Shown piece after piece: positions 1-9,769 of a stretch of 64,000 nt of DNA. The stretch lies in the NCBI RefSeq assembly GCF_030541005.1, contig NZ_JASSVM010000005.1:62001-126000 (forward strand). The letters run 5' to 3'. The notes under the pieces are model-generated. The model saw nothing but the letters and a program-made list of their open reading frames with translations. It searched no databases and was not told the origin of the DNA. The DNA comes from Marinobacter sp. SS5-14b. Lineage in GTDB: Bacteria > Pseudomonadota > Gammaproteobacteria > Pseudomonadales > Oleiphilaceae. The stretch's first letter is position 1, and each line of letters begins with the position of its first letter. A program made the translations under genes and the position numbers.

Positions 1-1639
1 CCGCTTCGGCAACCTTGTCATGAGAAACCAGCGCACTCTCCACCTCCGCCGTACCGAGGCGGTGGCCGGATACGTTCAGCACGTCGTCTACACGGCCGGT
101 GATCCAGTAATAGCCGTCTTCATCACGGCGGGCGCCGTCACCAGTGAAGTACATGCCCTTGTAGGTACTGAAGTAAGTCTGGATGAAACGCTCGTGGTCA
201 CCGTAAATGGTGCGCATCTGGCCGGGCCAGCTGTCCAGGATAACCAGGTTGCCTTCCGTTTTGCCTTCCAGAATATTGCCTTCGTTATCCACCAGAGCCG
301 GCTGCACACCAAAGAACGGCTTGGTTGCAGAGCCTGGCTTAAGATCTACGGCACCGGGCAGCGGCGAAATCAGGATGCCACCGGTTTCGGTTTGCCACCA
401 GGTGTCCACAATCGGGCACTTGCCGTTACCGATCACGCGGTGGTACCACTCCCAGGCTTCGGGGTTGATCGGCTCGCCCACGGAACCCAGCAACTTCAGG
501 CTCTCGCGTGTGGTGCCGTTCATGCAGGATTCGCCTTCCGCCATCAGGGCGCGGATCGCTGTAGGAGCGGTGTAGAGGATGTTGACCTTATGCTTGTCAA
601 CCACCTGCCCCATCCGAGAGCTGTCCGGGTAGTTCGGCACGCCTTCAAACAGAACGGTGACGGCACCATTGGCCAGCGGGCCGTAAAGGATGTAACTGTG
701 GCCGGTCACCCAACCGAAGTCGGCCGTACACCAGTAAACGTCACCATCGTGATAATCGAACACATACTGATGGGTCATGGAAACATACACCATGTACCCA
801 CCGGTGGTGTGCAGAACACCTTTCGGTGCACCGGTAGAGCCAGAGGTGTACAGCATGAACAGCGGATCTTCCGCGCCCATGGGCTCCGGCTGACACTCGG
901 CCGATGCATTTTTCATCAGATCTTCATAGCGCGCATCGCGCTCATCGTTCCAGGGCACCTGGTCATTGCCCGTGCGGGTGACCACGATAACGCGATCAAC
1001 CTTGGCTTCACCCTCGTGCTTCAGGGCCGCATCAACGTTTTTCTTCAGCGGGATCGCACGGCCACCGCGCAAACCTTCATCCGCGGTCACCACATAGCGG
1101 GACTTACCATTGGCAATACGGGCCGCCAGTGCTTCCGGAGAGAAGCCCCCAAACACAACCGAATGAATGGCACCGATGCGGGCGCAGGCCAACATGGCGA
1201 CTGCCGTTTCAACAATCATCGGCATGTAGATAGTGACGACATCGCCCTTCTTCACACCCTGATCTTTCAGGACGTTGGCGAATTTACAGGTTTCTTCGTA
1301 TAGCTCGCGGTAGGTCACATTGCGAGACACGGATGGGTCATCACCCTCGAAGATAATAGCGGTCTGGTCACCACGCTTCTCAAGGTGGCGATCCAGGCAG
1401 TTGGCCGAGGCATTCAATACGCCATCTTCGAACCACTTGATGGACAGGTTATTGTAATCGTAGGTGCTGTTCTTAACCTTGGTAAACGGTTTGATCCAGT
1501 CAATACGCTTGCCATGCTCGCCCCAGAATACGTCGGGTTGCTCTACGGATTGGCGATACATGTCTTCGTACTGTGCTCCGGAAACCAGTGCCCTTTCGGC
1601 CACTTCCGGACTCACCGGGTATACCTGTTTATCTGTCAT
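1..1639 (-). CDS. acs: acetyl-CoA synthetase, 3' end beyond window
   Basis: AMP-forming acetyl-CoA synthetase, which activates acetate to acetyl-CoA through acetyl-AMP in the cytoplasm. The ATG at 1637-1639 follows a strong ribosome binding site (AAGGGGGAG on the minus strand). The first ~546 residues are visible. They include the P-loop-like [10 protein letters not shown] near residue 262, the WWQTETGG motif near 412 and the hinge region [15 protein letters not shown]. The family is about 650 residues, so roughly the last 100, including the acetylatable lysine motif, lie outside the window. Identity is very secure. It supplies acetyl-CoA for the glyoxylate shunt and lipid synthesis, which suits the lipid-storing gene next door. 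Confidence 0.96.
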   Translation of the reverse strand, partial: MTDKQVYPVSPEVAERALVSGAQYEDMYRQSVEQPDVFWGEHGKRIDWIKPFTKVKNSTYDYNNLSIKWFEDGVLNASANCLDRHLEKRGDQTAIIFEGDDPSVSRNVTYRELYEETCKFANVLKDQGVKKGDVVTIYMPMIVETAVAMLACARIGAIHSVVFGGFSPEALAARIANGKSRYVVTADEGLRGGRAIPLKKNVDAALKHEGEAKVDRVIVVTRTGNDQVPWNDERDARYEDLMKNASAECQPEPMGAEDPLFMLYTSGSTGAPKGVLHTTGGYMVYVSMTHQYVFDYHDGDVYWCTADFGWVTGHSYILYGPLANGAVTVLFEGVPNYPDSSRMGQVVDKHKVNILYTAPTAIRALMAEGESCMNGTTRESLKLLGSVGEPINPEAWEWYHRVIGNGKCPIVDTWWQTETGGILISPLPGAVDLKPGSATKPFFGVQPALVDNEGNILEGKTEGNLVILDSWPGQMRTIYGDHERFIQTYFSTYKGMYFTGDGARRDEDGYYWITGRVDDVLNVSGHRLGTAEVESALVSHDKVAEA

Positions 1640-1733
1640 TGTGCTCCCCCTTATTCAGAGTCTGTTGTCGTTATCGGTTATTAGATTCAGGGTGGACGGG
1701 CGGACCGCGCCCAGGTAAGACGGATACCCGTAG

Positions 1734-1749
1734 TTCAACATGTGTGCCA
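1734..1749 (-). promoter_or_regulatory. sigma-54-like promoter candidate for acs
   Basis: Minus strand reads TGGCAC-ACATG-TTGAA. The -24 element TGGCAC is perfect and the spacing to the -12 element is exactly that of sigma-54 promoters. The -12 dinucleotide is GA rather than the usual GC, which weakens the case. It would give a leader of about 85 nt before the acs start. This is inference from motif matching only. Confidence 0.35.
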
Positions 1750-1928
1750 CTGCACAATGAATTAGACTAACGTCCAACGGAATATCTGAACAACCGTAAA
1801 ACCACGCCAGAAACGGCGGAAACAGCGGCGATCACGCTCAAACGTTCCGAAAAATACCGATCCGGACACTCAAGAAAAAGCATAGTTCGTCAGCGTGGAA
1901 TAGCAAAAGAGAGAATACTGGCAAGGGC

Positions 1929-1954
1929 GGCCCGGAGCGGGGTTGCTCCGGGCC
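1929..1954 (-). terminator. hairpin downstream of fatty acyl-CoA reductase
   Basis: A perfect 10-bp GC-rich stem (GGCCCGGAGC / GCTCCGGGCC) with a 6-nt loop lies 18 nt after the reductase stop codon. There is no clear U-run after it on the minus strand, so it may act as a weak terminator or as a 3'-end stabilising hairpin. Confidence 0.5.
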
Positions 1955-1972
1955 GGTCGGGCAGAAAAACGA

Positions 1973-3514
1973 TCAGGCGGCTTGTTTGCGCTGCCGTAAG
2001 GATTTCAGGCGATACACCTTCCTGGCTTTCAGGGCGTAACGATTAAGCCCCGCCAGGTGAATTTTCCTCAAATACACCTCCCAATCAATGGCTCGGGCAT
2101 CAACCGGGAACAGCCCCTTGTCCACCTCACCCGAGCGACTGGCCAGCGCAAGCAATTCATCGTTCCGGAAAATATAATCCGGCGCCGTGTAGAACCCGAA
2201 GATTGCCGCCAGCGACTGAGTGGTGTCCAGGTTTCTCAACCATTTGAGATCACTGCCGTTACCCAGAAGTTTCAAAACCCGGTCGGTGATACTTAAGGGC
2301 AACCGGACGCCACTGATCACCAGATCAAACAGCGCTCGATTCACCGCGACAAAGGGCTTGGTCGGCTGCCGGTAGAACAGGTGGTCGTAGGCCGCGTAGT
2401 TGGCTTTGGACTCCGCCATCAGGTGGTCAATAAACTCGCCCAGCGTTATCGGATTAGAACCACCGCTGCAGCACTGATAAATGCGCTGTTTGCCCGGCTC
2501 CGCGAGCGCTTCGGCCAGCGCCAGAATGATTGAATTGGCCACAAGATCAACGGGAATAACGTCAATAACGCCCGACCGTTTACCCGGGAACAATGTGACC
2601 TTTTCACGGGCATAAGCCAGGATGATGGCGTCTGCAACCTTGACCCCTTCAATCCAGCCGGCGGCAGGTTCTTCCAGAGCGCTTTCGATGATAGACGGCC
2701 GCACAATGGTCAGGCTACGGCCATCCAGAGCCTTCATCAACAATTGCTCGCCAAGCCACTTGGTGAACGTATAGGTGTCACTCCAACCGTAACGATTAGC
2801 CTCCCTGATACCCAGGTCGACCAGCTTCTTTTCCAGAACCTTTCCGGAGTAACGTGAGCGCACGTCCGCGATCTTGTCTTCCAGCAAGCGCACCAGTTCT
2901 TCAATTTCGTAATACCCGCGACTCGAACGGGGAATGGACTCGCCTGCGGGCTTGATCACCGATTCCGTGACTTGCCCCGAATTCATCCCATTGACGTAAC
3001 AGGTAGAGACTTGCAGTACCGCCAACTGCGGATTCCTGCGCGCCAGCTCCGCGATATTGTTCAGGCACAGCGTGTTTATCGTCAGCGCTTTATCCAGCTC
3101 TTCCCGGAAGTTCACACTGGCAGCGGAGTTGATGACCGCATCCAGTTCAGCGGCCAGCTTGCCGAAAGCCACGGAATCCAGCCCAAACGCCGGCTCAGTG
3201 ACCTCGCCGGTTATGCAGTGAATACGCTCATCAAGAAAGGCGTCAAAGCCCTCTGGATCGGACTCGCGCAGGCGGTCAAACACCGAGGACGTAGCAATTT
3301 CATCAAGAAAGCGGCTGCGGGCATCCGGGTGCCTTTTATTACCACGGATAAGAAGATAGATACCCCCGATGTCGGGCACCGCCCGCATCAGTTTTTCCAG
3401 CACAACCTTACCCAGAAATCCGGTTGTGCCCGTAATCAGAACCCGCTTGCCCCTGAACTGACCAAGCACCCTGGATGATGAAGCGTCAGCATGATGAGCC
3501 TGCCGTGTTGCCAT
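1973..3514 (-). CDS. fatty acyl-CoA reductase (alcohol-forming)
   Basis: A 513-residue NADPH-dependent reductase that converts long-chain fatty acyl-CoA to fatty alcohol, the precursor of wax esters. The N-terminal extended Rossmann fold carries the dinucleotide motif GTTGFLG at residues 29-35 and the short-chain-dehydrogenase-type YTFTK pair (Y248, K252). A C-terminal 'male sterility' domain follows (about residues 370-480). From memory, length and sequence resemble the characterised Marinobacter aquaeolei VT8 enzyme Maqu_2220. The ATG at 3512-3514 is preceded by AAGGAG with 7-nt spacing. It stands alone between long intergenic gaps, so it is probably monocistronic. No wax ester synthase gene is in this window. 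Confidence 0.93.
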   Translation of the reverse strand: MATRQAHHADASSSRVLGQFRGKRVLITGTTGFLGKVVLEKLMRAVPDIGGIYLLIRGNKRHPDARSRFLDEIATSSVFDRLRESDPEGFDAFLDERIHCITGEVTEPAFGLDSVAFGKLAAELDAVINSAASVNFREELDKALTINTLCLNNIAELARRNPQLAVLQVSTCYVNGMNSGQVTESVIKPAGESIPRSSRGYYEIEELVRLLEDKIADVRSRYSGKVLEKKLVDLGIREANRYGWSDTYTFTKWLGEQLLMKALDGRSLTIVRPSIIESALEEPAAGWIEGVKVADAIILAYAREKVTLFPGKRSGVIDVIPVDLVANSIILALAEALAEPGKQRIYQCCSGGSNPITLGEFIDHLMAESKANYAAYDHLFYRQPTKPFVAVNRALFDLVISGVRLPLSITDRVLKLLGNGSDLKWLRNLDTTQSLAAIFGFYTAPDYIFRNDELLALASRSGEVDKGLFPVDARAIDWEVYLRKIHLAGLNRYALKARKVYRLKSLRQRKQAA

Positions 3515-3686
3515 GGTGGAACTCCTTCTCTTAAATGACTAATGCCGATCAGACACCGGCCAGTACTTTGCGGGCGGGCTATGTCCCTTTCCCCTCGTTA
3601 CTGCTTCCCTGTTACAACCGCCTGTCAGAGTGACTGCATATTGCGGGCCACGAACCACGATATCGGTTAATTCTCACACAACAAAC

Positions 3687-3704
3687 GTGACAGCAGGGTG
3701 ACAG
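3687..3704. repeat. direct repeat upstream of fatty acyl-CoA reductase
   Basis: Two copies of GTGACAG start 11 bases apart (3687-3693 and 3698-3704) in the 275-bp gap upstream of the reductase. The one-helical-turn spacing would suit a regulator binding site, but no protein can be named. Confidence 0.3.
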
Positions 3705-3789
3705 ACTGCAAAATTACGACACACAAAACGCTAATAAAATGACAATTAAGAAGGCACATCGGGCGAGCACGAAAACCCGTGAAAGCCCC

Positions 3790-5118
3790 TCACGAGAATC
3801 CGGTTTTGTCCTGGCCGACCAGTGCCTGCAGCAGATCATCCAGAGAGACGTTCGACGGCTTTTCCCGAAGGGCGCGGACGAGCTGTTCCTGCTCCCCGAA
3901 ACTGACACGATCGTACAGCGGGCCATCCAGACCACTGCAGCTATCGGTGGCGGCTGCTATTCCAGACGGCCGCGGCGCTAACTCATCAGCGAGATGCCTT
4001 AAATGACGAGCCATATTGGATCGGTCCGGTGCCGGCAGCTGCTCCCAGTTCATGGCGGCCAGGCTGGTCTGCAAAATTTCCACGGTATCCGCATCCGGGC
4101 TGCGCCCCAACAGTGCAAAAAGACGGGTAAATGCCTCATACCTGAGCATGGCATCGTCAGGCACCAACGCCATGGCTTTCTCGAATTGCACGATCAGTTC
4201 CAGGCAATGCTGCCTGGCGGTTGTTTCTTCAACGGGTGCCTGCCCCCCATCCATTGCCACCGCCGAAGTGCGCTTGGCAACGCGATACCAGTAGGCAGCA
4301 ATGCCTGCCTTTCTGGGCGGCAGGCTTCCGACATGGACGCTCAACATTTCTGCCAGCGAATGAAACTGCCGGCAGGAAGGGTCCGAAGCCGGGAGCACCG
4401 TTACAGGCGTTTGGTCCAGTACCGACTGGCGCAGAGTTTCATCACGCCAGAGCGCCCCGAGGTAATGCAGGGACCATTGAAGATGGCGCTGGCAGGCGCC
4501 ATTGAAACGCTGAAATACCGACCGAGCCTGGCTGGAGCCCTGAGCCATGTTTACGATCACCGCCGGAGTACGGCGATAGCCCCGACGCTTGAGCACTTTC
4601 ATCAGGGAAAAGGCGTCGGTCAGAGATGCCGGGTCCGGAGTGACCACCAGGCACGCCAGCTCGGCGGCTGCGAGCATATGCAAACCGACAGCCTGCAGCC
4701 CGGACGCAGTATCGATGATAACCGTGTCGTAGCGGTGCTCGAGTTGGTGTAAAGCGCTCAGAACAGCCAGGCCACCCTGCTCCGACAATTCCATGCAGTC
4801 CTGGACACCCGACGCGCCCGGAATCAGGTCCAGCCCGCCATAGGTTGTCATGATGATGTCCTGCATAGCGCACCTGCCCGCCACCACATCGGCCAGCGTA
4901 CGCTGAGGGTAAGCGCCCACCATGATGCTGACGTTGGCCAGATCGGTATCGCCATCCAGCAGAAGCACCTTCTGGCCCTGTTCCGAAAGAGCGATGGCCA
5001 GGTTAAGCGCCACCGTCGTCTTGCCGACACCGCCTTTGCCGCCGGTAATGGCGATGGTTCGGGTCTGGCGCGATTTCTGCTTCGGACTATGGTTTTGTGT
5101 CTGCTTCGGGACTTCCAT
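3790..5118 (-). CDS. MinD/FleN-like ParA-family ATPase with C-terminal extension
   Basis: 442-residue protein. The first ~260 residues form a MinD/ParA ATPase with the deviant Walker A KGGVGKTT at 28-35, LLLDGDTDLANVS after it, and the IIDTASG switch region. It resembles the FleN/FlhG branch more than true MinD. No flagellar, minC or minE gene is nearby, so neither name is justified. The remaining ~180 residues are not typical of FleN (about 280 residues); they contain no motif I recognise and look mostly helical. No amphipathic membrane-targeting tail is obvious. It is divergent from the HDOD-kinase/cyclic-di-GMP module, which suggests, but does not show, a role in positioning or gating signalling complexes. 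Confidence 0.75.
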   Translation of the reverse strand: MEVPKQTQNHSPKQKSRQTRTIAITGGKGGVGKTTVALNLAIALSEQGQKVLLLDGDTDLANVSIMVGAYPQRTLADVVAGRCAMQDIIMTTYGGLDLIPGASGVQDCMELSEQGGLAVLSALHQLEHRYDTVIIDTASGLQAVGLHMLAAAELACLVVTPDPASLTDAFSLMKVLKRRGYRRTPAVIVNMAQGSSQARSVFQRFNGACQRHLQWSLHYLGALWRDETLRQSVLDQTPVTVLPASDPSCRQFHSLAEMLSVHVGSLPPRKAGIAAYWYRVAKRTSAVAMDGGQAPVEETTARQHCLELIVQFEKAMALVPDDAMLRYEAFTRLFALLGRSPDADTVEILQTSLAAMNWEQLPAPDRSNMARHLRHLADELAPRPSGIAAATDSCSGLDGPLYDRVSFGEQEQLVRALREKPSNVSLDDLLQALVGQDKTGFS

Positions 5119-5366
5119 GAAAAACAGCCTGGACGCTCAAACTTGTCACTATAAGCGACATTTTAACCTGTAAAAAGGGTACACATATCACAGACCGGAT
5201 AATAAATTGCTTAAAAAAACATCAGTAAGTATTTAATAGTGACAGATTATTGTCTAAGCTCAGTGACCAAATAAGAAGAATGAACACCCTGTCATATTAT
5301 TTCAATACAGAACAGGGATGCTTGCGCGGGGCCATCAGGCGACCACGTGGGACCAGGGGGCGTGCC

Positions 5367-7337
5367 ATGACTATCGCGACGGACATTGCGTCAGACTTGC
5401 AGCTGCCGAGCCTTCCGGAGGTTATCCTGCGGGCTCTGGACGCCTGCCATTCCGGGCAGAGCTATCGTGAAATAAGCCGTATCGTCTCTGCCGACACCGC
5501 CCTCGTCGCCCGACTGCTTTCTCTCACCAGTTCCGCCCTCTATCACCGCATGCCGCCCAGCCACTCTGTCGAACAGGCACTGTTGCGGTTGGGCACCCGA
5601 AAATTCCAGACCCTGCTACTGACCTCCGCCCTGAGACAATTAATGTTCGAGCTCGGTGGCAACGAGTGGCAACAGCTGCGCGATTTCTGGCGCCATTCCC
5701 TGACAACCGCACTGACTGCAAAAACACTGGCCACACTGACCCGCTACCCGGAACCGGACGAAGCCTTTCTGCTGGGCATGGTGCACAACATTGGCGAGCT
5801 TATTGCCATCAAGACGCCCTGCCCGGAACGCAAGCAGTTGTTATTGAATCAGCAGAATGACATTGCCGCCGGGCTGGTGTCCTCCTGGGGCCTGGGGACC
5901 ATGGCCGCCGATGCCATGCGCTATCAACAAGCCCTGCCGGGGCAGCTCCGGGATGCCAGCCACCTGGTCAAGATCATCAGTCTGTCTACCCGACTGGCCT
6001 TGTCGGATGCCGCTGGCGTCGGGGCGGCCGGCACCATCTTCGGGCTGCAGGAGGACCTGACCCGGGAGATCAACAAGAAAATCAGCGAGGAAGTCGCCAG
6101 CGTCGCAGCCTCTCTCGGCATTCCTCTGGATGCGGGCTACGATGCCCGTGAGGCGACACGGCAACTGAATCACCGGCTGCTGGAACACACCATGGTGCGC
6201 ACCGCATTGACACTGCCTTCGTCAGGCCCGGAGAACATTGGCACACTGGTGTCAGAGGCCGCCAGCAGTCTTGCGCTTATCACTGGCCTGCCCGTCCTTT
6301 GCTTCAACCAACAAGGTGAAGAACTGGTACTTCGCTCCGGCACCTGCAGGCAGCTGCCGGAGTTGTCCGTCAATCCAGCCACCGGCGACAGCGCCCTGAC
6401 CACCGCTCTGAGAACCGGCAACACCACGACCATGAATCCGGCCGAGCCTGCGGTACTTGATCAGCAACTGAGTTCCCTTTTAGGCGCCCCATCGCTCCTC
6501 GCTATCCCCATTGCCACCAGTGGCAGTGTTTTCGTGATGGGTGTGGATGACCAGACGTTGCCAAACGCACGCAATCTTGGTGGTTTGTTCGCCCGCGAAC
6601 TCGCAGCCGTTCTGGCGCAGTCAACGGATGACGCCATCGGTTCAGAACAGCAAATGGTGAGCGAACGCCTGCGCCGGCAGGTACACGAAGTCAGTAACCC
6701 GCTCACGATTATCGGCCAGTACCTGTTCCAGCTCCGCAGTCGGCTCCAGGACACTGCAGTTCAGGATGAGCTGGACATCATTCAGGAAGAGCTGGACCGG
6801 GCCGGCAACCTGCTGCTGCAGATCAGCCAACAGACCACGGAATCCGCCAACACCGGCACAGGCACCAACCTGAACGAGGAACTGACAGGCCTTGGCACAA
6901 TCCTCCAGGACAGCCTGTTCCACGATGGGGACAGGGAGCTTGAGCTGAACCTCTGTACCGCAGACACGAGAGTCCAGGCGAGCGCCTCAACGGTGCGACA
7001 GATTGTCCTGAACCTGGTCAGGAACGCCGCGGAAAGCTTTGGCAATCGACCAGGAACGGTAACTCTGAGTACCACGGCACCGTTATTCCAGAACCGGCGA
7101 TGCTGGGTCGAGTTGCAGGTTTCCGATACCGGCCCCGGTATTCCGGAGCCTCTGCAGCAGCGCCTGTTTGAACCGGTCACAAGCACCAAAGGAGATGGCC
7201 ACAGCGGCCTGGGGCTGAGCATTGTCAAACAACTGATTGATGACATGGAGGGCATCATCGCTTGCCACACCGGCCCGGAAGGCGCTGCGTTCCGGATGCT
7301 GCTGCCGGCAGCAAGTCATAACGACAACGACACCTAA
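5367..7337 (+). CDS. HDOD domain-containing sensor histidine kinase
   Basis: About 656 residues from the chosen ATG at 5367, which has AGGGGG six bases upstream. Longer starts (TTG 5250, ATG 5280) add a basic, unfamiliar leader and lack a good binding site. Order: HDOD domain (about 10-220), a GAF-like region (about 280-430), a HisKA-type helix with H440 in RRQVHEVSNP, then a HATPase domain with an N-box (LVRNAAESFG), SDTGPGIP and HSGLGLSIV. There is no membrane segment, so it is a cytoplasmic kinase. It lacks its own receiver; the response regulator starts 27 bp downstream, so the two are very likely co-transcribed and cognate. The HDOD domain has degenerate HD residues (MVHNIGE), usual for a signalling rather than hydrolytic role. 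Confidence 0.85.
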   Translation: MTIATDIASDLQLPSLPEVILRALDACHSGQSYREISRIVSADTALVARLLSLTSSALYHRMPPSHSVEQALLRLGTRKFQTLLLTSALRQLMFELGGNEWQQLRDFWRHSLTTALTAKTLATLTRYPEPDEAFLLGMVHNIGELIAIKTPCPERKQLLLNQQNDIAAGLVSSWGLGTMAADAMRYQQALPGQLRDASHLVKIISLSTRLALSDAAGVGAAGTIFGLQEDLTREINKKISEEVASVAASLGIPLDAGYDAREATRQLNHRLLEHTMVRTALTLPSSGPENIGTLVSEAASSLALITGLPVLCFNQQGEELVLRSGTCRQLPELSVNPATGDSALTTALRTGNTTTMNPAEPAVLDQQLSSLLGAPSLLAIPIATSGSVFVMGVDDQTLPNARNLGGLFARELAAVLAQSTDDAIGSEQQMVSERLRRQVHEVSNPLTIIGQYLFQLRSRLQDTAVQDELDIIQEELDRAGNLLLQISQQTTESANTGTGTNLNEELTGLGTILQDSLFHDGDRELELNLCTADTRVQASASTVRQIVLNLVRNAAESFGNRPGTVTLSTTAPLFQNRRCWVELQVSDTGPGIPEPLQQRLFEPVTSTKGDGHSGLGLSIVKQLIDDMEGIIACHTGPEGAAFRMLLPAASHNDNDT

Positions 7338-7364
7338 TGACGACGAAACCACGGACCCACAACC

Positions 7365-9542
7365 ATGGCAACCAATCAGAGCAATGCCCTCTCTACCTCC
7401 GCCCGACGCCGCAGCATTCTGGTCGCGGATGATGAACCCCGGTTGCTTAGAATCCTGGCCGACCTGCTGCAAAGTCGGGGATTCGAAGTCACCGAGGCTC
7501 ACGGAGGCCGGCAGGCCTGCACGTACCTGAACCAGCAGAGCTTTGACCTGGCCCTGCTGGATCTCAATATGCCAGAGGTTGACGGCTTTCAGGTGATGGC
7601 GGAAACCCGCCGCCTGCAGCCAAACTGCGCGGTCATCGTGGTCAGCGGGGAGACGTCGTTCAGGACGGTTAGTCGGGCCCTGCGCCGGGGCGCACTGGAC
7701 TACATCCGCAAGCCGTTTGATCCCGAGGAGCTGCTGGCAACCGTTGAGGGAGTACTTGGCAAGCAATCACTGATTCGCGCCCATGAGATGGTTCAGTCCA
7801 GGCTGGAAAAGTCCGAAGCCCTCCATCGCTATATCGTCAACAGCTCCCCGGACATCGTCTTCATGCTCGACGAAACCGGGCACATCTGCTTTATCAACAA
7901 CAAGGTCGAAAGTCTGCTGGGCTATCAGCCGGCGGAGCTCTGCGGGCAGCACTTCCGCCACATCCTGGATGACCGGGATGTGGCACGGGGCACTTATGCC
8001 TTGCAGGGCCCGGACATCTCCGCCGATAACCCCCGAATATTGGAAGTCCGCTTCAAAACCCGCGGCAGTCATAAGGCCACCCGGCACTTCGAGGTCACTG
8101 CCTTCCCGGTGGACCCGCAAACCTGGCCCCAGACCGGCAAGACCCAGGGCGGCTGCAGCGGCAAGCCAGCCCGATACTACGGCATTGCCCGCGACGTGAC
8201 GGAGCGCAAGGAGGCGGAAGCCTTTATCAACTTCCAGGCCTATCATGATTTGCTCACCCGACTGCCGAACCGGGCATTGTTCAAGGATAGGCTCGAGCTG
8301 GCCATCACTCAGGCTCGGCGAAGCCAGCAGAAGCTTGCGGTCATGTTTCTCGATCTTGACCGCTTCAAGGTGGTCAACGACACCCTTGGGCACGCCATGG
8401 GCGACCGCCTGTTGCAGGCCGTCACCCAGCGGCTGGAAAAATGCCTGCGCCGTGGCGACACCCTGTCCCGCTTTGGCGGCGACGAATTCACCCTGTTGCT
8501 GCCCAGCATCCACGGCCATGAAGATGTCAGAAACATTGCCCGCAAACTGATACAAGCGCTGAAAGCGCCATTCCAGTTAGGGGATCATGAAGTGTTCGTG
8601 GGTGTCAGCATCGGCATTTCTGTGTTTCCGGAAGCCGGCGAAACGATGGACCTGCTGATCCAGAATGCGGATATCGCCATGTACCATGTCAAGGCGCGCG
8701 GCAAAGATGGCTACCGGTTCTATACCGAGGCCATGAGCACCAATACCGCCAACCGGCTCAGCCTTGAGCGGGATCTCAGGCTGGCCATTGAGCGTGACGA
8801 GTTACGAGTCTTTTACCAACCTCAGGTTTGCTCCCAAACCAACCGTATGCTTGGCCTTGAGGCCCTTGTGCGCTGGAAGCACCCGGAACTCGGGCTGCTG
8901 TACCCCGGTGATTTCCTGCCTCTCGCCGAGGAAACCGGACTGATGGGAAAACTCTGTGACCGGGTTATGAATCAGGCCTGCCGCGACGTTGGCCAGTGGA
9001 TTGCCAGCGGCCACCCTGAGCTGCGCCTGGCGGTGAACCTGTCCCCCAGCCAGGTGGAGCACCCCCGGTTCGTCGAAACCCTCATGGAGCGCGTCAAGGC
9101 GCACCGTTTCCCCTGCAAAAATCTGGAAATTGAGATTACTGAAAATGTGATCATGAACGACCTGGAGCAGATCAGTCAGAAGCTTCGCGATCTGGCCGCC
9201 ACCGGAGTGCGGATTGCCATTGACGACTTCGGCACCGGCTACTCCTCGCTCAATTACCTGCATCGACTCCCCATACACACACTCAAAGTCGACCAGTCCT
9301 TCGTAAAAGCCATCCGCAGTGGCGACGAAGGCGCCTGCATTGTCAATGCGATTGTGGCCATGGCCCACGGCCTGAAACTTGAAATTGTGGCTGAGGGTGT
9401 GGAAACCAATGATCAGTTGACCTACCTGAAAAACCTCGGCTGCCATCAGGTGCAAGGTTTCTATTACGGGCCCGCCAGACCCGCCGCTGAAATCAGCAAA
9501 ATGCTGAACGTAAGTGACTTGTGTTTCGCTAACGCCGGTTAA
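7365..9542 (+). CDS. response regulator with PAS, GGDEF and EAL domains
   Basis: 725-residue bifunctional cyclic-di-GMP protein. Receiver domain at 15-130 with phospho-acceptor D66 (LLDLNMP) and the conserved ADDE pocket; PAS about 140-275; GGDEF motif intact at 371-375 preceded by an RxxD inhibitory site; EAL motif intact at 499-501, with NLSPSQ, EITENV, DDFGTGYSS and KVDQSF all present. Both diguanylate cyclase and phosphodiesterase sites therefore look usable. It lies 27 bp after the HDOD-histidine kinase, which is its probable phospho-donor. No membrane segment is seen. The net direction (synthesis or breakdown) cannot be told from sequence. Confidence 0.9.
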   Translation: MATNQSNALSTSARRRSILVADDEPRLLRILADLLQSRGFEVTEAHGGRQACTYLNQQSFDLALLDLNMPEVDGFQVMAETRRLQPNCAVIVVSGETSFRTVSRALRRGALDYIRKPFDPEELLATVEGVLGKQSLIRAHEMVQSRLEKSEALHRYIVNSSPDIVFMLDETGHICFINNKVESLLGYQPAELCGQHFRHILDDRDVARGTYALQGPDISADNPRILEVRFKTRGSHKATRHFEVTAFPVDPQTWPQTGKTQGGCSGKPARYYGIARDVTERKEAEAFINFQAYHDLLTRLPNRALFKDRLELAITQARRSQQKLAVMFLDLDRFKVVNDTLGHAMGDRLLQAVTQRLEKCLRRGDTLSRFGGDEFTLLLPSIHGHEDVRNIARKLIQALKAPFQLGDHEVFVGVSIGISVFPEAGETMDLLIQNADIAMYHVKARGKDGYRFYTEAMSTNTANRLSLERDLRLAIERDELRVFYQPQVCSQTNRMLGLEALVRWKHPELGLLYPGDFLPLAEETGLMGKLCDRVMNQACRDVGQWIASGHPELRLAVNLSPSQVEHPRFVETLMERVKAHRFPCKNLEIEITENVIMNDLEQISQKLRDLAATGVRIAIDDFGTGYSSLNYLHRLPIHTLKVDQSFVKAIRSGDEGACIVNAIVAMAHGLKLEIVAEGVETNDQLTYLKNLGCHQVQGFYYGPARPAAEISKMLNVSDLCFANAG

Positions 9543-9769
9543 CGATTATTGATTGTCGGACACTAGGAATCGAAATGTTGATGTGGTTTGCAAAGTGTTG
9601 CAGTACGTTACTTTGTGTATCCAGAAATGCGCGCTACTGCACATATTTCAGACAGCCCCTTCTCTAATCTCAGTCCATAACCTGTCGGCCATCGCAATGC
9701 CCGCGTTACAGCGAGTAAAAACGACAACAAAGGTGGCGGCAACCAGAGACCAAAAAGAAGGCAGTCAAC
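9543..9769. other. intergenic region without gene
   Basis: 227 bases with no supported gene and no clear terminator hairpin. It presumably carries the promoter of the methyltransferase-DUF2156 pair, but I found no convincing -35/-10 combination. Confidence 0.5.

Larger units (their letters stand above)
1640..1972. other. intergenic region upstream of acs
   Basis: These 333 bases contain no convincing gene. They hold the acs leader, a sigma-54-like promoter candidate and, at the far end, a hairpin just downstream of the fatty acyl-CoA reductase. Short reading frames here lack a ribosome binding site and family features. Confidence 0.6.

Noticed and set aside
20..1303. Long plus-strand reading frame of 427 codons
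   Set aside because: It is antisense to acs, has no recognisable motifs, and acs is unambiguous.
3790..5118. Cell-division MinD
   Set aside because: No minC or minE adjacent and the sequence is closer to the FleN branch with an extra domain.
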